From contig CAMBDL010000015.1 of the NCBI GenBank assembly GCA_945865365.1, positions 1 to 36,722 of the forward strand: a DNA stretch of 36,722 nt. The letters run 5' to 3'. Position numbers and translations under genes: made by a program. The notes under the pieces are model-generated. The model was not told the origin of the DNA, did no database searches, and was given only the letters and a program-made list of their open reading frames with translations. Origin of the DNA: Streptomyces griseus (GTDB lineage Bacteria; Actinomycetota; Actinomycetes; Nanopelagicales; Nanopelagicaceae). How positions within the stretch are numbered: position 1 is the first letter of the stretch; each line of letters starts with the position of its first letter. Below are positions 1-7,469 of this stretch, piece after piece.

Positions 1-819
1 GATGGCTCTCAAGTTACTTACCGCTGGTATAAGTTTGTTGACCAACCATCCTTACAAAGGTTTGAAATGAATGCTGCAGAAAAAGCAGGCATTCAGGGTG
101 CAATAGAGAAGATGCAAAAGGAATGGAATAATTTCGCAATGATGAAAGATCCTAAAGTGGGTTCTCTAGTCAGTTTTGATGAGGGCTTAATGGTTACCCC
201 ACCCAAGGGGCTTGAAATTGGATACGTCCCAATAGTCGTTAAACAAAAGGCCGCCGATAAATCTGCAGTTGATAGAGCATTAGCAGCGATTTTTTCGGCC
301 AGTAATAACATTGAGTCAATAATGAAAGCAGCAGCCGCAGCAGATAAAGCAGCAGCCGATAAAGCCGCTGCAGAACTTAAAGCCAAACAAGAAGCAGAAG
401 CAAAGGCCGCAGCAGAACTCAAAGCCAAACAAGAAGCAGATGCCAAGGCTGTTGCAGAACTCAAAGCCAAGCAAGAAGCAGAAGCCAAGGCAGCAGCTGA
501 ACTAAAAGCCAAGCAAGAGGCAGATGCAAAGGCAGCAGCCGACAAAGCCGCCGCCGATAAGCTCCTTGCCGATTCAAATTCTGCCCTAGCAATGTCACAG
601 AGCGATCTGCGTGATGCCAATGCTGCACTTGTCAGTGCAAACGCTGCTCTTGCCGGTCTGCAAACTCAACTCTCAACCCTTAATGCCAAGATGGCTGAGA
701 TGCAGCTACAAATCGATTCAGTAACGGCCAAGTTCACTGCCAGCCAGAAGTCGCTAACCACTATAAATGCCAAACTCAAGAAGATTTGTGCGGTAAAGCC
801 AAAGCCGAAGGGCTGCTAG
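1..819 (+). CDS. Ala/Lys-rich coiled-coil protein, 5' end outside window
   Basis: The reading frame is already open at base 1 (it begins DGSQVTYRWYKF), so this is the 3' part of a longer gene and the ATG at 67 is probably internal. About 110 residues of mixed, possibly globular sequence come first. They are followed by four copies of a 14-residue repeat of the type AAELKAKQEAEAKA (about 376-540) and then AADK units. This composition predicts a long TolA-like helix or coiled coil. The last 79 residues (580-816) are a separate heptad-like module ending KKICAVKPKPKGC. By hand alignment about 55 of 79 residues are identical to the tail of the next gene. The two genes are therefore paralogous at the C-terminus but differ upstream. 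Function is unknown. A cell-envelope or extracellular role is inferred from the downstream paralogue, which has a signal peptide; the signal peptide of this protein cannot be seen here. Confidence 0.8.
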   Translation, partial: DGSQVTYRWYKFVDQPSLQRFEMNAAEKAGIQGAIEKMQKEWNNFAMMKDPKVGSLVSFDEGLMVTPPKGLEIGYVPIVVKQKAADKSAVDRALAAIFSASNNIESIMKAAAAADKAAADKAAAELKAKQEAEAKAAAELKAKQEADAKAVAELKAKQEAEAKAAAELKAKQEADAKAAADKAAADKLLADSNSALAMSQSDLRDANAALVSANAALAGLQTQLSTLNAKMAEMQLQIDSVTAKFTASQKSLTTINAKLKKICAVKPKPKGC

Positions 820-991
820 AAACCACTGTTGGCTGCAGGGAAGTTGCCTGCGAACTGGGAGCCAGCCTTCCAGAAAAAGCAAGACCAAGAGGGTAAATTG
901 GCTCCACAGGCTCAATTCCCCTTGCTGACCTGGTTCGGATCGTAGAAGCTCCATGATTCAACCCGCCCGTTTAGCTATAGGAGATAGTCAG
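820..991. other. intergenic region between two coiled-coil genes
   Basis: No convincing gene is seen in these 172 bases. There is a small GCAGG/CCTGC hairpin (835-839 with 847-851) and a longer-range GGAGCCA/TGGCTCC pairing (858-864 with 899-905). Neither is followed by a T tract, so termination is not supported. A Shine-Dalgarno AGGAG lies at 979-983, in front of the downstream ATG at 992. Confidence 0.4.
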
Positions 992-3925
992 ATGAAACGC
1001 ATCATAAGTTGCCTTGTATTAGCTCTTGGTTTAAGCGTTGGGGTTGTTCCTCTCGCACATGCGGACATGTACTTATTTCCATGCGGCGGAACAGCTAAAT
1101 ACACAGTTCTGATGCCTCAAGGAGTTTTGCTTGACGGAAAACAATGTAGCGGTGCACTAATCATTGACGACAGTGTAAAAATCATTGACGATAATTCATT
1201 TGAAAGTGCAGCACTCACTTCAGTCACTATTGGTAACTCTGTGATCAGCATTGGCAACTCTGCATTTATGAGTACCAGCCTTACTTCAGTAACTATTGGT
1301 AACTCTGTAACTGAGATCGGGGAGCTTGCGTTTTACAACACCAAACTCACCTCAGTGGTAATTCCAAACTCAGTGACTAATATTGGCGACTCTGCATTTA
1401 ATAATGCCCCAATAACATCACTCACTCTTGGTAACGCTGTGACAGGTATTGGCAGCTATGCATTTAACACAACCAAACTCGCCTCACTAACTATTCCAAA
1501 CTCTGTGGTCACGATTGGTGAGTCTGCGTTCGGACATACTCCACTCACTTCGGTAACTCTTGGCAACTCTGTCACGAGCATAGGTTTTGCTGCGTTCCAT
1601 ACTACTGAACTCGCCTCACTAACTATTCCAAACTCCGTGATCAGCATTGGCAATCTTGCGTTCCAAAATACTCCACTCACTTCCGTAACAATTGGTGACT
1701 CTGTTAAAACTCTTGGCGATTCTGCGTTTTCGGGTACCCTACTTACTTCAGTAACTATTCCAAACTCTGTGGTCACGATTGGTGAGTCTGCGTTCGAATA
1801 TACTCCACTCACTTCGGTAACTCTTGGCAACTTTGTTACCACTATTGGTAACAAAGCCTTTGGTCAAACCCAACTCACTTCAGTGGTAATTCCAAACTCA
1901 GTGACTAATATTGGCGACTATGCATTTAATAATGCCCCAATAACATCACTCACTCTGGGCAACGCCGTAACCAGCATTGGTGCTTTCGCTTTTTTTGGCA
2001 CCAATCTCACCTCAGTGACTATTCCAAACTCCGTGATCAGTATTGGCGATTCTGCCTTTAAGGCTACCCCGCTTACTTCAGTAACTATTGGCAGCTCTGT
2101 CACCAGCATTGGTGCGGCTGCATTTGATCACACCAAACTCACTTCAGTGGTAATTCCAAACTCTGTGACCAGTATTGGCGCCTATGCATTCGATTCAGCT
2201 CCACTGACCTCACTCACTCTTGGCAATTCCGTAAAGACTATTGGTGCTGTTGCTTTTTTTGGCACCAAGCTCACCTCTGTGGTAATTCCAAACTCTGTGA
2301 CCAGCATCGGAGGTAGTTCATTTTCTAATAGCCCACTCACTTCGGTGACTATTGGTAACTCTGTAACTGATATCGGGGAGGCTGCGTTTTACAACACCAA
2401 GCTCACCTCTGTGGTAATTCCAAACTCTGTGATCAGCATTGGAGGTTTTTCATTTTATAATAGCCCACTCACTTCGGTAACTATTGGTAACTCCGTAAAG
2501 ACTATTGGTGCTGCTGCCTTTTTTGGCACCAATCTCACCTCAGTGACTATTCCAAACTCTGTGATCAGCATTGGTGAAACTGCTTTCACCAACACGCCAC
2601 TGGCTTCGGTGACTATTGGTAACTCTGTAACTGATATCAAGGAGAATGCGTTTAACAACACCAAGCTCACCTCTGTGGTAATTCCAAACTCTGTGACCAG
2701 CATCGGAGGTAGTTCATTTTCTAATAGCCCACTCACTTCGGTAACTATTGGTAACTCTGTAACTGATATCGGGGAGGCTGCGTTTTACAACACCAAACTT
2801 ACTTCAGTAGTCATCCCAAACTCTGTGACCAGTATTGGTATTTCTGCATTCCACGGAAATACTCTTTTAACAACAGTTTCCATGTCCGATAATTTAATTA
2901 ATTTAGGGGTTAATGCCTTTAAGCGGAATTACTCTTTAACGTCAGTTCTCTACTGCGGTAAAGTCACAGGATTCCCGATCACTCCAACGTGTTCAGCTGA
3001 ACGTCAAGCTTCGGTAGATGCCAACAAAGCAGCTGCCGATAAAGCGATTGCAGATGCAAGGGCCGCCATGGATAAAGTTGAAGCAGATGCAAGGGCAGCC
3101 GCCGATAAAGTGATTGCCGATGCAAAGGCAGCTGCCGATAAAGTGATTGCAGATAAGGCAGCTGCCGATAAAGTGATTGCAGATAAGACGGCTGCTGACA
3201 AAGCAGCTCTAGATGCCTTGCAAGCAAAAGTTGATGTTGCCAATAAGGCAACCACTGATGCCCTTAAGGCGTTTGCCGACAAAGATGCCGCTTTACTCTT
3301 AGCAAAGGCATCAGAACTTAAAGCAATAGCAGATAAAGTTTTGGCCGAACAATTGGCAGCCGATGTAAAGGCAGCCGCCGATAAAGCGATAGCCGATGCA
3401 AAGATCTCAGTGGAGCAAGCTGTGGCAGATGCTAAAACTGCAGCCGATAAAGCTGTGGCAGATGCTAAAACTGCAGCCGATAAAGCTGCTGCAGACGTAA
3501 AGAGTGCAGTCGATGCAACGAGTGCAGCCGATAAAGCTGCTGCAGATACAAAGGCAGCCTCGGATATAGCTGCTGCAGAGGCCAAGGCAGCATCTGACAA
3601 AACTGCTGCAGATACAAAGGCAGCCTCGGATATAGCTGCTGCAGAGGCAAAGTCGGCATCGGATAAAGCAGCTGCAGAGGCAAAGGCAGTTCTAGATATG
3701 GCTCAGAGCGATTTGCGAAATGCCAACTTGGCTCTTGCAAGTGCAAATCTAGTTCTTGGTGGAATGCAAACGCAGATGACCGCACTCAATGTGAAGATTG
3801 ATGCAATGCAGAGCCAAATTGATGCAGTCACTGCCAAGTTCACTGCAGGCCAAAAATCTCTATCGACGGTAAATGCCAAGCTAAAGAAGATTTGTGCGAT
3901 CAAACCCAAGCCAAAGGGTTGCTAA
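992..3925 (+). CDS. secreted BspA-type leucine-rich repeat protein with coiled-coil tail
   Basis: This is a 977-residue secreted surface-type protein. I chose ATG 992 over the in-frame ATG at 953 for two reasons: AGGAG lies 8 nt upstream (979-983), and the protein then starts with a clean signal peptide (MKRIISCLVLALGLSVGVV...AHA, cleavage near residue 24). Residues about 75-624 are 25 consecutive 22-residue repeats of the BspA/LRR_5 type, consensus LTSVTIPNSVTSIGxxAFxxTP, followed by one or two degenerate copies ending near CG. Residues about 670-898 are an AADKAIADAKA-like helical region. Residues 899-977 are the C-terminal module shared with the preceding gene, ending KKICAIKPKPKGC. BspA-like repeats are known from adhesins and protein-binding surface proteins; the partner here is unknown. 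The next gene follows after 30 bp and may be co-transcribed. Confidence 0.88.
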   Translation: MKRIISCLVLALGLSVGVVPLAHADMYLFPCGGTAKYTVLMPQGVLLDGKQCSGALIIDDSVKIIDDNSFESAALTSVTIGNSVISIGNSAFMSTSLTSVTIGNSVTEIGELAFYNTKLTSVVIPNSVTNIGDSAFNNAPITSLTLGNAVTGIGSYAFNTTKLASLTIPNSVVTIGESAFGHTPLTSVTLGNSVTSIGFAAFHTTELASLTIPNSVISIGNLAFQNTPLTSVTIGDSVKTLGDSAFSGTLLTSVTIPNSVVTIGESAFEYTPLTSVTLGNFVTTIGNKAFGQTQLTSVVIPNSVTNIGDYAFNNAPITSLTLGNAVTSIGAFAFFGTNLTSVTIPNSVISIGDSAFKATPLTSVTIGSSVTSIGAAAFDHTKLTSVVIPNSVTSIGAYAFDSAPLTSLTLGNSVKTIGAVAFFGTKLTSVVIPNSVTSIGGSSFSNSPLTSVTIGNSVTDIGEAAFYNTKLTSVVIPNSVISIGGFSFYNSPLTSVTIGNSVKTIGAAAFFGTNLTSVTIPNSVISIGETAFTNTPLASVTIGNSVTDIKENAFNNTKLTSVVIPNSVTSIGGSSFSNSPLTSVTIGNSVTDIGEAAFYNTKLTSVVIPNSVTSIGISAFHGNTLLTTVSMSDNLINLGVNAFKRNYSLTSVLYCGKVTGFPITPTCSAERQASVDANKAAADKAIADARAAMDKVEADARAAADKVIADAKAAADKVIADKAAADKVIADKTAADKAALDALQAKVDVANKATTDALKAFADKDAALLLAKASELKAIADKVLAEQLAADVKAAADKAIADAKISVEQAVADAKTAADKAVADAKTAADKAAADVKSAVDATSAADKAAADTKAASDIAAAEAKAASDKTAADTKAASDIAAAEAKSASDKAAAEAKAVLDMAQSDLRNANLALASANLVLGGMQTQMTALNVKIDAMQSQIDAVTAKFTAGQKSLSTVNAKLKKICAIKPKPKGC
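1214..2863 (+). repeat. 25 tandem 66-bp repeats (22-residue LRR units)
   Basis: Each unit is exactly 66 bp with no length variation across 25 copies. From the third copy onward, units with an IPNSV core alternate strictly with units with an IGNSV or LGNSV core, so the real period is 132 bp (44 residues). Copies 17-18 (2270-2401) and 23-24 (2666-2797) differ at only two of 132 bases. Copies 3-4 (from 1346) and 11-12 (from 1874) are also nearly identical. The array has therefore expanded by recent in-frame duplication of multi-unit blocks. Confidence 0.92.
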
Positions 3926-3955
3926 TAGAATTCCAATAACTCGTCGGAGGCCATA

Positions 3956-4534
3956 GTGATCTCTTGGAAAAGAGTAATTCCATCGGTCCTGGTGGTTTTT
4001 ATGCTGAGCGGATTAACAGTCCCGCAAGCATTTGCCGATTCTGATACCAGTTGTTCTGGAAGTGGTAAATACTACTTATCCAATGGTGTTGTTTTTCGAC
4101 CAAGTCCTGCACCACCTGTTCAGTGCAGTGGTGAGGTTGTATTAGATACCAGCGTGGTTCAAATTGGAGCCAACGCATTTCGTGGTTTATATGGAATTAC
4201 GAAAATTACCTTGCCAGAAAGACTCACTACAATTTCTTCGTTTGCTTTTACGGGAGCTAGATCGTTAGCGGCTATTTCTATTCCAGCATCCGTTACCTCA
4301 ATCGGCACAAACGTCTTTAGTGGCACATCGTCATTGCAGAGTTTTGTGGTTGCTTCTTCGAATATGAATTATTCCGTTGTAAATGGGGCACTTTTCAACA
4401 AAAACCAGAGTGTTCTAATCGCTTATCCAGCAGCTAATCCTCAAACCAGCTTCACAATTCCAAATGGTGTTACGACAATAAGTAGTACTGCATTTTTAGG
4501 TGCAACGAATCTTTCGATAAGAACGCGGAGATGA
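3956..4534 (+). CDS. 5' fragment of a broken BspA-like secreted protein gene
   Basis: The start is GTG at 3956, with GGAGG at 3946-3950. The product begins with a signal peptide (MISWKRVIPSVLVVFMLSGL...AFA, then DSD). BspA/LRR_5-like repeats of a longer, more divergent type follow (KITLPERLTTISSFAFTGA, AISIPASVTSIGTNVFSGT). One repeat carries an insert ending LFNKNQSVLIAYP, a pattern common in bacterial LRR_5 proteins. The frame ends at 4534 just after GATNLS with the unrelated residues IRTRR. The homologous continuation (FDKNAEMIIAYP) lies in the next frame. Aligned with the preceding repeat of the same gene, the junction at about 4512-4516 lacks 58 bases. I read this as the N-terminal half of a disrupted gene. 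A sequencing or assembly error is possible but would have to remove about 58 bases. Confidence 0.75.
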   Translation: MISWKRVIPSVLVVFMLSGLTVPQAFADSDTSCSGSGKYYLSNGVVFRPSPAPPVQCSGEVVLDTSVVQIGANAFRGLYGITKITLPERLTTISSFAFTGARSLAAISIPASVTSIGTNVFSGTSSLQSFVVASSNMNYSVVNGALFNKNQSVLIAYPAANPQTSFTIPNGVTTISSTAFLGATNLSIRTRR

Positions 4535-5310
4535 TCATTGCTTATCCATCTGGAAGTGCATCAAGTGCCTACACAATTCCCTCCACTGTTACTGGAATCA
4601 ATGTAGGCGCATTTACTTCCTCGCAATTTATGACTGTGGTAATTAGCGATGATGCAGACCAAGCAATGCTTGCCGATTCAGGTTTAGGATCCAATGTCCG
4701 GGTGGTTACATCTTCTGTGTATGCAGAGGAACTTATAAAGGCTGCAGCCGAGCTCAAAGCCAAACAAGAAGCAGAGGCAAAAGAGGCAGCAGAAAAACTT
4801 GCAGCTGAATTGAAAGCGGCCGCTGATCTGAAAGCCAAACAAGAAGCAGAGGCAAAAGAGGCAGCAGAAAAACTTGCAGCTGAATTGAAAGCTAAGCAGG
4901 AGGAAGCAGATGCTAAAGCTGCTGCCGATAAACTCGCTGCAGAAAAGCTTGCAGCTGAGTTGAAAGCAAAGCAAGAGGCAGAGGCTAAGGCCGCTGCCGA
5001 CAAAGCTGCAGCAGAGTTGAAAACAAAACAAGAGGCAGATGCTAAAGCTGCCGCCGACAAAGCTGCAGCAGAGTTGAAAACAAAACAAGAGGCAGATGCT
5101 AAAGCTACTGCCGATCTAAAGACCAAGCAGGAAGCAGAGGCAAAAGCCGCAGCAGAGTTGAAAACAAAACAAGAGGCAGAGGCAAAAGCCGCTGCTGCCA
5201 AAGCCGCGGCGCTAAAGAAGAAAACAATAACCTGCATTAAGGGTAAGTTGACGAAGAAAGTCACGGCGGTAAAGCCTGTGTGCCCTGCTGGCTATAAGAA
5301 AAAGGCCTAG
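4531..5310 (+). CDS. 3' fragment of the broken BspA-like gene, coiled-coil tail
   Basis: The open frame extends upstream to 4486, but its first ATG (4531) overlaps the TGA of the preceding frame (ATGA). The start MIIAYPSGSASSAYTIPSTV is the middle of an LRR_5 unit, and there is no signal peptide. About 150 residues rich in AELKAKQEAEAK units follow, then the tail KKKTITCIKGKLTKKVTAV with KPVCPAGYKKKA. That Lys-rich two-cysteine tail differs from the tail of the two upstream genes. On its own the product would stay in the cytoplasm, so this half is probably not functional as a separate protein. Translational coupling through ATGA could still produce it. Together with 3956-4534 it would make a protein of roughly 450 residues. 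Confidence 0.72.
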   Translation: MIIAYPSGSASSAYTIPSTVTGINVGAFTSSQFMTVVISDDADQAMLADSGLGSNVRVVTSSVYAEELIKAAAELKAKQEAEAKEAAEKLAAELKAAADLKAKQEAEAKEAAEKLAAELKAKQEEADAKAAADKLAAEKLAAELKAKQEAEAKAAADKAAAELKTKQEADAKAAADKAAAELKTKQEADAKATADLKTKQEAEAKAAAELKTKQEAEAKAAAAKAAALKKKTITCIKGKLTKKVTAVKPVCPAGYKKKA

Positions 5311-5403
5311 ACCAGCGTGAGTCTCAGGGATTTTTAAGGGTTCAAGCGCCTATTCATTTAGCCTGGGAATCAACTTACCCCTAAACTTGTTATGTACGAC
5401 AGC

Positions 5404-5420
5404 CGCCAGAACTTCTGGCG
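5404..5420. promoter_or_regulatory. 17-bp palindrome upstream of BI-1-like gene
   Basis: CGCCAGAA and TTCTGGCG are perfect inverted arms around a single C. They end 10 nt before the Shine-Dalgarno AGGAG (5431-5435) of the gene starting at 5445. The element could be a dimeric repressor site or an RNA hairpin near the ribosome site. No T tract follows directly, so a terminator is unlikely. No family-specific operator was recognised. Confidence 0.4.
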
Positions 5421-5444
5421 ACATAAAAAAAGGAGAGAAAAGCT

Positions 5445-6230
5445 ATGCGCAGTTCAAACCCTGTTTTAGGACGGGCGTTTAATCAGCGTGGATACGCTGC
5501 ATTTGATCCCACAGCAACAACTGAGACCGACGCAGCGCTAGAGAATTTGTACAACGCACCTGCCGCATCATCGATGCGCACTGGTCGCATGACGATTGAC
5601 GATGTCGTCACTCGTACCGGAATTTTATTTGCAGTACTAGTCACCGTCGGCGCAGCTGCATGGACGCTGAACTTAGGCGGCGGCGCCATGATGCTCGGCG
5701 TTTTTGGTGGCTTTGCATTGGCGATGGTCAATAGCTTTAGCAAGACTGTTAAGCCGGCAATGATTGTTGCTTATGCAGCCTTCCAAGGTTTAGCACTTGG
5801 CACGATTAGCCACCTCTATAACGACATGTACCAAGGAATCGTGAGCCAAGCAATCATCGTTACGATCTGTGCATTTACAGGGATGTTATTTGCTTATAAG
5901 AGCGGACGAATTCGCGTAACTCCAAAGTTCACTAAAGTCTTAATGACCGCCTTAATCGGCTACTTAGTACTTGCTCTTCTTTCATTTGTTGGCTCATTCT
6001 TTGGTGCCAGCATCTACAGCATGGGTGGCTTTGGTTTACTTATCGCTGCTGGTGGAATGGTGCTAGCTAGCTTCTTCTTGATTCTAGATTTTGATCAGAT
6101 TCAAAAGGGAATCGATGCTGGGTTGCCAGAGCAAGAGTCTTGGCGCGCAGCATTTGGTTTGATGGTCACCATCGTGTGGCTATACATGGAGGTTCTGCGC
6201 TTTTTATCTATCTTGCGCGGTAACGACTAA
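5445..6230 (+). CDS. Bax inhibitor-1/YccA family membrane protein
   Basis: This 261-residue protein has a soluble N-terminus of about 55 residues (MRSSNPVLGRAFNQRGYAAF) and then about seven hydrophobic segments. The C-terminal stretch containing LDFDQIQKGIDAGLPEQESW, followed by a final membrane segment and LRFLSIL, is characteristic of the bacterial Bax1-I (YccA) family, which has acidic pore residues. Family members are membrane proteins linked to calcium leak and stress tolerance; the physiological role in actinobacteria is not settled. The start has AGGAG 9 nt upstream. The gene stands alone and meets the MFS gene tail to tail with only 6 bp between stop codons. Confidence 0.85.
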   Translation: MRSSNPVLGRAFNQRGYAAFDPTATTETDAALENLYNAPAASSMRTGRMTIDDVVTRTGILFAVLVTVGAAAWTLNLGGGAMMLGVFGGFALAMVNSFSKTVKPAMIVAYAAFQGLALGTISHLYNDMYQGIVSQAIIVTICAFTGMLFAYKSGRIRVTPKFTKVLMTALIGYLVLALLSFVGSFFGASIYSMGGFGLLIAAGGMVLASFFLILDFDQIQKGIDAGLPEQESWRAAFGLMVTIVWLYMEVLRFLSILRGND

Positions 6231-6236
6231 CAGGTA

Positions 6237-7469
6237 TTACTCGAGGGGCCTCAGGTTATTAACCTGGGGCCTTTCCTCTTCTCCAGGCAGATGAGCATGG
6301 CGGGTTTCAGGAATCTGAGTAGTTAAAAACGTACCGATTGCAAAGACGATTGCCGATACTGCAAATGCTGTGCGGTAAGAATAGGCATCTGAGAGAACAC
6401 CAATAATGATTGGGCCGGCGATCATTCCTGCATCCCCTGCCATTTGAAAGACTGCGATTACCTGACCACCACGGCCACGAATGACATCGCCAACAATACT
6501 GGCAGGCGTAGTTGAAAGATAAGCGCCGCCAATACCCATGACTGACATTGCAACTAAGTACATCCATGGATGTGTAGAAACTGTCAAAATAATTACACCC
6601 GCTAAAGCAATACTTGATCCAATCACTGATGCAATTCGACGCCCTTGAGCATCTGATAAACGGCCACCACGCATTAGAAGTGCGCCTTGAAATATCGCGC
6701 TGAGCGCAAAACCATAACCGACAACTGCCGTTGTTGAGTGCAGCTCTTCAGTAACAAAGATTGGCATTATCGATGCGCGCATTCCAAAGACAACCCAGTT
6801 GACGATAAAGACAAGTACCAATGCAATTCGATACGGCTTCATCGCTAAGGCTTCACGAACCGAGGTGTGCTCGCCTGCAACAGCGCCTTTTTCTCTTTTA
6901 CCTAATTTCTCACTTTTCAAGAAGAAGTGGGCAACCAATCCAGATGAGAGCAACATTCCTGAGTATGCAAAGAATGGCGCGCGCAGAGAAATAAGTGAGA
7001 GCAGGCCTCCGATAGCAGGGCCTGCAACTCCGCCTAGTAAGAAAGAACCGTTATATACCGACTGTGCACGTCCACGTTGTTCATCGCTGACCGTGCGCAT
7101 GATGACTGAACCTGCAGCAACTGAGAACATCGATGAGCCAAGGCCGCCAGCTGCACGGAAAAAGAGAAGTTGGTTATAAGTAGTTGAAAGGCCGGCGAGA
7201 AAAACAAAGAGAGCGACGATAAAGACACCGCTGCTAAAAACCGCTCTTTCACCGAATAAATCGACCAATTTTCCCGAAATCAGACCGGAAGCAAAACGAG
7301 TAATAGCAAACACCGAGACGATTAAACCAATAGCTGCGTTGTTAACCCCAAAGGTACGGGCAAAGACTGGAATCGCAGGAAGAATGATTCCAAAGCCAAC
7401 GGCTACAAAAAAGGATGCGGCAACGAGAATTGATATCTCGCGCGGCAGATCCTTAAATGGAGATTGCAT
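6237..7469 (-). CDS. MFS transporter, DHA1-like drug exporter
   Basis: This 410-residue protein has about 12 hydrophobic segments. The MFS motif-A-like sequence GKLVDLFGERAVF lies between helices 2 and 3, and GSVIMRTVSDEQRGRAQSVY and GGVAGPAIGG are typical of drug:H+ antiporters with 12 helices. It starts at ATG 7469, sharing one base with the stop of the upstream MFS gene (TAATG), so the two are almost certainly co-translated. The substrate cannot be read from the sequence. The last dozen codons overlap a terminator hairpin used by the convergent gene. Confidence 0.85.
   Translation of the reverse strand: MQSPFKDLPREISILVAASFFVAVGFGIILPAIPVFARTFGVNNAAIGLIVSVFAITRFASGLISGKLVDLFGERAVFSSGVFIVALFVFLAGLSTTYNQLLFFRAAGGLGSSMFSVAAGSVIMRTVSDEQRGRAQSVYNGSFLLGGVAGPAIGGLLSLISLRAPFFAYSGMLLSSGLVAHFFLKSEKLGKREKGAVAGEHTSVREALAMKPYRIALVLVFIVNWVVFGMRASIMPIFVTEELHSTTAVVGYGFALSAIFQGALLMRGGRLSDAQGRRIASVIGSSIALAGVIILTVSTHPWMYLVAMSVMGIGGAYLSTTPASIVGDVIRGRGGQVIAVFQMAGDAGMIAGPIIIGVLSDAYSYRTAFAVSAIVFAIGTFLTTQIPETRHAHLPGEEERPQVNNLRPLE
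6247..6280 (+). terminator. intrinsic terminator of the BI-1-like gene, inside the MFS coding end
   Basis: GGCCTCAGGTT (6247-6257) pairs with AACCTGGGGCC (6261-6271) around an ATT loop, with a single wobble. The T-rich stretch TTTCCTCTT (6272-6280) follows. On the plus strand this is a good Rho-independent terminator, placed 16 bp after the stop at 6230. The same bases encode the last residues of the minus-strand MFS protein, near the sequence VNNLRPLE. Confidence 0.75.

Noticed and set aside
926..947. T-loop-like GGTTCGGATC suggesting a tRNA gene
   Set aside because: The flanking bases do not pair as a T stem, and no acceptor or anticodon arm can be placed around it.
1456..2736. Long minus-strand open frames within the LRR repeats and within other Ala-rich regions
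   Set aside because: They follow the 66-bp or Ala-rich repeat composition of the plus-strand genes, lack ribosome sites and have no recognisable protein character.
1214..2863. Regular 66-bp repeats as a possible CRISPR array
   Set aside because: There are no distinct spacers. The whole repeat is coding, in one frame, and matches BspA/LRR_5 units.
4531..4534. ATGA at 4531-4534 as an ordinary operon junction
   Set aside because: The downstream frame starts in the middle of an LRR unit and is homologous to the continuation of the upstream protein, so a broken gene fits better.
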